Shown piece by piece: positions 61,725 to 64,000 of a stretch of DNA of 64,000 nt. The notes below the pieces were generated by a model, which saw nothing but the letters and a program-made list of their open reading frames with translations, searched no databases and was not told the DNA's origin. Within the stretch, counting starts at the first letter, position 1; every line of letters starts with the position of its first letter. The position numbers and the translations under genes were made by a program. Origin of the DNA: Erythrobacter sp. (lineage in GTDB: Bacteria > Pseudomonadota > Alphaproteobacteria > Sphingomonadales > Sphingomonadaceae); contig JAACTC010000009.1 in NCBI GenBank assembly GCA_009993635.1, positions 1-64,000 of the forward strand. Direction: 5' to 3'.

Positions 61725-62215
61725 TGCGATTCGTTTTCACCCTTCTCGCGGCGCTCGCGCTGTCTGCCTGCGGGCTCCAGCCGATCTATGCCGGAGCGAA
61801 CGGCAAGGGCGTGGTCGCGGATCTTTCGGCGGTCCAGATCGCCCCGATCGAGGGGCGCACCGGCTGGCTGCTGGCGACCGCGCTGGAAGACCGCGTCGAC
61901 CTGAACAGGACGGCACCGGCCCCGCGCTACCGGCTCGACGTCCAGCTCGACGAAAGCCTCGAAAGCCTCGGCCTGCTGAGCGATGAGCGGGTGACGCGCG
62001 AACGCCGGATTTTGCGCGCGCGCTATCAGCTGGTCGATCTGGAAAGTGGCACCATCCTGCTGGATGCGAGTGCGGGATCGGACAGCGGGATCGACGTCGT
62101 CTCCAGCGATTATGCCACTATCGCCGCGGAACGCGCGGCGGCAGAGCGGCTGGCGCAGACCGTCGCGGACCAGATCGTCACCCGCGTGTCCGTGGCGCTG
62201 CGCAAGCGCAACTGA
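61724..62215 (+). CDS. lptE: LPS assembly lipoprotein LptE
   Basis: LptE plugs the LptD barrel in the outer membrane during lipopolysaccharide export. The 163-aa protein starts [20 protein letters not shown] with the lipid attachment Cys at 16, and the LptE-type core follows with YRLDVQLDESLESLG and RRILRARYQLVDLESGTIL. ATG overlaps the leuS stop, and holA follows 4 nt later. The leuS-lptE-holA order is conserved in alphaproteobacteria and many other proteobacteria, which strengthens the assignment despite weak sequence conservation. Confidence 0.93.
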   Translation: MRFVFTLLAALALSACGLQPIYAGANGKGVVADLSAVQIAPIEGRTGWLLATALEDRVDLNRTAPAPRYRLDVQLDESLESLGLLSDERVTRERRILRARYQLVDLESGTILLDASAGSDSGIDVVSSDYATIAAERAAAERLAQTVADQIVTRVSVALRKRN

Positions 62216-62219
62216 TCGC

Positions 62220-63263
62220 ATGGCGCGCGGCCAGTCGTTCAAGGCAACCCAGAACACTTTCGGGCGGATGGCCGCGCAGGCCGCACGCGAATGCCACACG
62301 TTCTTCTTCTGCGGGCCTGACGAAAGCGCGGCATCCGCTGCGGCAAAGACGATTGCGGACGGCCTCGCGGATGCAGGCGAGCGGGTCGACATCTCGGGTT
62401 CGGACCTGCGCCGCGATCCGGTGCGGCTGGCGGACGAGGCGCGATCGTCCTCCCTGTTCGGCGATGCGCGCCATATCCTGGTGCGCGCGACCGGCGAGGA
62501 AGCGCACGATGCGCTGAAGCTGCATCTGGAGGCAGAGGGCGAGGCATGCCCCGTGCTGGTGGTGGCGACTTCTGCGACCGACAAGTCGCGCACCGCCAAG
62601 CTGATCGCAGGCGCGAAAGGCACGCTGGTGGCGATGTTCTATCCGCCCAACCTGGTCGATATGGCGAACACGGTGCGCGATCTGGCAGGGCCTGCGGGTC
62701 TGCGACTGGATGGCGACCTTGCGCAAAGGATCGCGCGGGCGTCCGGTCTCGACCGCAGGCTGGCCGAAGCCGAACTGGAAAAGCTGGTGCTGTTCCTCGA
62801 TGCGGCGCCCGATTCGCCCAAGACGGCAGACCTTGCCGCGTGGGACGCGATCGGCGCGTCGAGCGAGGAAGACGGCTTCATGCCGTTGGTGAACGCGGCG
62901 CTCAGCGGCCACGCCAGGCGCCTGCCTGGCGAGCTGGCGCGGCTGCATACGCTGTCGCTCAACCCCGTGGGGGTGGCGCTGGCGTTCGAACGGCGCGCCG
63001 CGCAGCTCGCGCAACTATCCGCACGGATGCGGCCGGGCGAGGATGTCGGCAGTTTCGTCGAGGCACAGAAGCGCGCGCGCAGGGTCTTCTTCAAGGACGA
63101 GCGCGATCTGGCGGAGCAGCTGCGCATCTGGCGCGGGCGCAGGCTGGACCGGCTGGTTTCACGGCTGACCGCACTGCATCAGGCGCTGCTGGCCAACAGC
63201 CAGCAGGCTGAGCTGCTGCTCAGCCAGGAAATTGCGTGGATTGCGCGCGTCGCGGCGCGGTAG
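62220..63263 (+). CDS. holA: DNA polymerase III subunit delta
   Basis: HolA is the clamp-loader wrench that opens the beta sliding clamp. The 347-aa protein has a P-loop-like but degenerate AAA+ region (HTFFFCGPDESAASAAAKT), ATGEEAHDALKLHL, LVVATSATDKSRTAKLI and the C-terminal collar domain (DGFMPLVNAALSGHARRLPGELARL). The Walker A Lys is replaced in line with the non-hydrolysing delta subunit. The ATG at 62220 follows lptE by 4 nt. It ends 19 nt before the convergent lptA. Confidence 0.95.
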   Translation: MARGQSFKATQNTFGRMAAQAARECHTFFFCGPDESAASAAAKTIADGLADAGERVDISGSDLRRDPVRLADEARSSSLFGDARHILVRATGEEAHDALKLHLEAEGEACPVLVVATSATDKSRTAKLIAGAKGTLVAMFYPPNLVDMANTVRDLAGPAGLRLDGDLAQRIARASGLDRRLAEAELEKLVLFLDAAPDSPKTADLAAWDAIGASSEEDGFMPLVNAALSGHARRLPGELARLHTLSLNPVGVALAFERRAAQLAQLSARMRPGEDVGSFVEAQKRARRVFFKDERDLAEQLRIWRGRRLDRLVSRLTALHQALLANSQQAELLLSQEIAWIARVAAR

Positions 63264-63282
63264 GGCAGAACCCCCGGCCGGC

Positions 63283-63834
63283 TCAGTTTTCGGGGACGGA
63301 GAACGATCCGGTCACTCGGCCCGCATCGCCGCCACCTTCAGCACCGTCGATGCTGGAAAGCCCGCTGCGAAGGTCGATCGTCAGGCGGCCGCCGTTCAGC
63401 GTATCGCCGCCCCTGCGCAGCCGCACGTCGCCGGTCATGGTGATCACCCGCCGGTTGAAATCGTAAACCGCCACATCGCCGCGTGCGCTCTCGTTCCCGC
63501 GGGTCACGGTGACCCCGCCCGTCGCGGAGATGCGCTGGATGCTGAGCGATCCGGTATCGCTGTAATCCACGATGGTGCGCGCCGCAGTCATCCGCAGGTT
63601 CGCCTGATCGATCTGCACATTGCCCGAAAGAACCACGCGGTCCTGCCGATCCTGCAGCTCGATCCGGTTGGCGGCATAGTTGACCGGTGCATTCGAATTG
63701 TGCCCGGCGATGGCCTGCGCGTGCAATTGCAGCCCGGCGATGCTGCACGATGCAAGCACGAAGCCGACCATGCCCGAACGCAGCACAGTGCGTACGAGCG
63801 GGCTTCTGATTTCGCGGGGTTTGTAGGGCATCAT
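63283..63834 (-). CDS. lptA: LPS transport periplasmic protein LptA
   Basis: LptA is the periplasmic bridge of lipopolysaccharide transport. The 183-aa protein has a signal peptide (VRTVLRSGMVGFVLASCSIAG) and an OstA/LptA beta-jellyroll: VNYAANRIELQDRQDRVVLSGNVQI, ARTIVDYSDTGSLSIQRISATGGVTVTRGN and RRVITMTGDVRLRRGGDTLNG. The start is ATG 63834, which overlaps the lptC stop (ATGA); a second ATG follows at once at 63831. It is the second gene of an lptC-lptA unit that runs off the window edge. Confidence 0.94.
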   Translation of the reverse strand: MMPYKPREIRSPLVRTVLRSGMVGFVLASCSIAGLQLHAQAIAGHNSNAPVNYAANRIELQDRQDRVVLSGNVQIDQANLRMTAARTIVDYSDTGSLSIQRISATGGVTVTRGNESARGDVAVYDFNRRVITMTGDVRLRRGGDTLNGGRLTIDLRSGLSSIDGAEGGGDAGRVTGSFSVPEN

Positions 63835-64000
63835 TGCATGGTCTCCAGCGCGCCGGGCACCATGCGCAGGCGCGCATTCCCGTCAAGCGTTATCGTGCGC
63901 TCATCGAGATCAACCCTCAGGCTGTCGGCCGAGAAGGTGCCCGCGGGTACCGCGCCCGATACGCCTTCGCTCCCGACCAGGGTCTGGTCGCGCAGGTTCA
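63831..64000 (-). CDS. lptC: LPS export protein LptC (3' end, partial)
   Basis: The last 55 codons or so lie in the window; the 5' part is beyond base 64000. The C-terminal sequence contains NLRDQTLVGSEGVSGAVPAG, then TFSADSLRVDLDERTITLDG and NARLRMVPGALETMQ before the stop, matching the end of sphingomonad LptC. LptC is the inner-membrane-anchored component that passes LPS to LptA. The stop overlaps the lptA ATG (ATGA). The frame is too short here for motif-level proof, but the neighbour supports it. Confidence 0.85.
   Translation of the reverse strand, partial: NLRDQTLVGSEGVSGAVPAGTFSADSLRVDLDERTITLDGNARLRMVPGALETMQ

Overview
The window is high-GC chromosomal DNA (roughly two thirds G+C by eye) from an alphaproteobacterium, most likely a sphingomonad of the Erythrobacteraceae type. 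This rests on the order DUF3576-leuS-lptE-holA, a 180-kDa-class NAD-glutamate dehydrogenase, a CYP153-like P450, a DUF455 ferritin-like protein, a POT transporter next to exported amidohydrolases, and a palindromic repeat that I associate with sphingomonads. It is mostly core genome. I see no prophage, insertion sequence, integron, CRISPR array or rRNA operon. Genes are dense and often overlap by ATGA, GTGA or TGATG, and TTG/GTG starts are frequent.

Layout. 0.2-9.1 kb: an exported DUF2141 protein, then a forward run of rpe, a heparinase-like gene, purH, a 39-codon membrane ORF coupled to msrA, a Zur-type Fur regulator, dxs and a small exported unknown. 9.2-18 kb: an APC permease with a large cytoplasmic tail, a crotonase, NnrU, FKBP isomerase, two tandem exported amidohydrolases (one without metal ligands) and a POT peptide transporter. 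18-29.7 kb: GntR regulator, ihfB, tRNA-Leu(UAA), an operon of Glf-like flavoprotein, GtrA and GT-C-like membrane protein, then msrB, P450, an ABC exporter pair, queG, a palindromic repeat and a ferredoxin reductase.

29.7-39.1 kb: the very large glutamate dehydrogenase, an alpha/beta hydrolase, a PhoD-type phosphatase, and a compact four-gene operon (54-aa membrane protein, 206-aa membrane protein, 65-aa XRE regulator, exported hydrolase) preceded by two matching palindromes, one of which contains a consensus -10. Divergent from it, at 39.27 kb, is the most interesting element found: a 23-codon leader peptide with five consecutive threonine codons followed by a chain of mutually exclusive hairpins, upstream of a 3'-5' exonuclease gene and thrS. 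It looks like a threonine attenuator controlling threonyl-tRNA synthetase.

42-64 kb: TauE/SafE permease, agmatine deiminase, M28 peptidase, glnE-bcp-DUF455, a structured leader and an M23 peptidase with a strong terminator, acyl-CoA synthetase, galU, murA, small unknowns, an RHH protein, a hydrolase, phaB, a probable outer-membrane protein, then DUF3576-leuS-lptE-holA and, convergently, lptA with the 3' end of lptC. The cell-envelope theme (lptE, lptA, lptC, murA, galU, M23, GtrA/GT-C, Msr lipoproteins) is strong but consists of separate transcription units.
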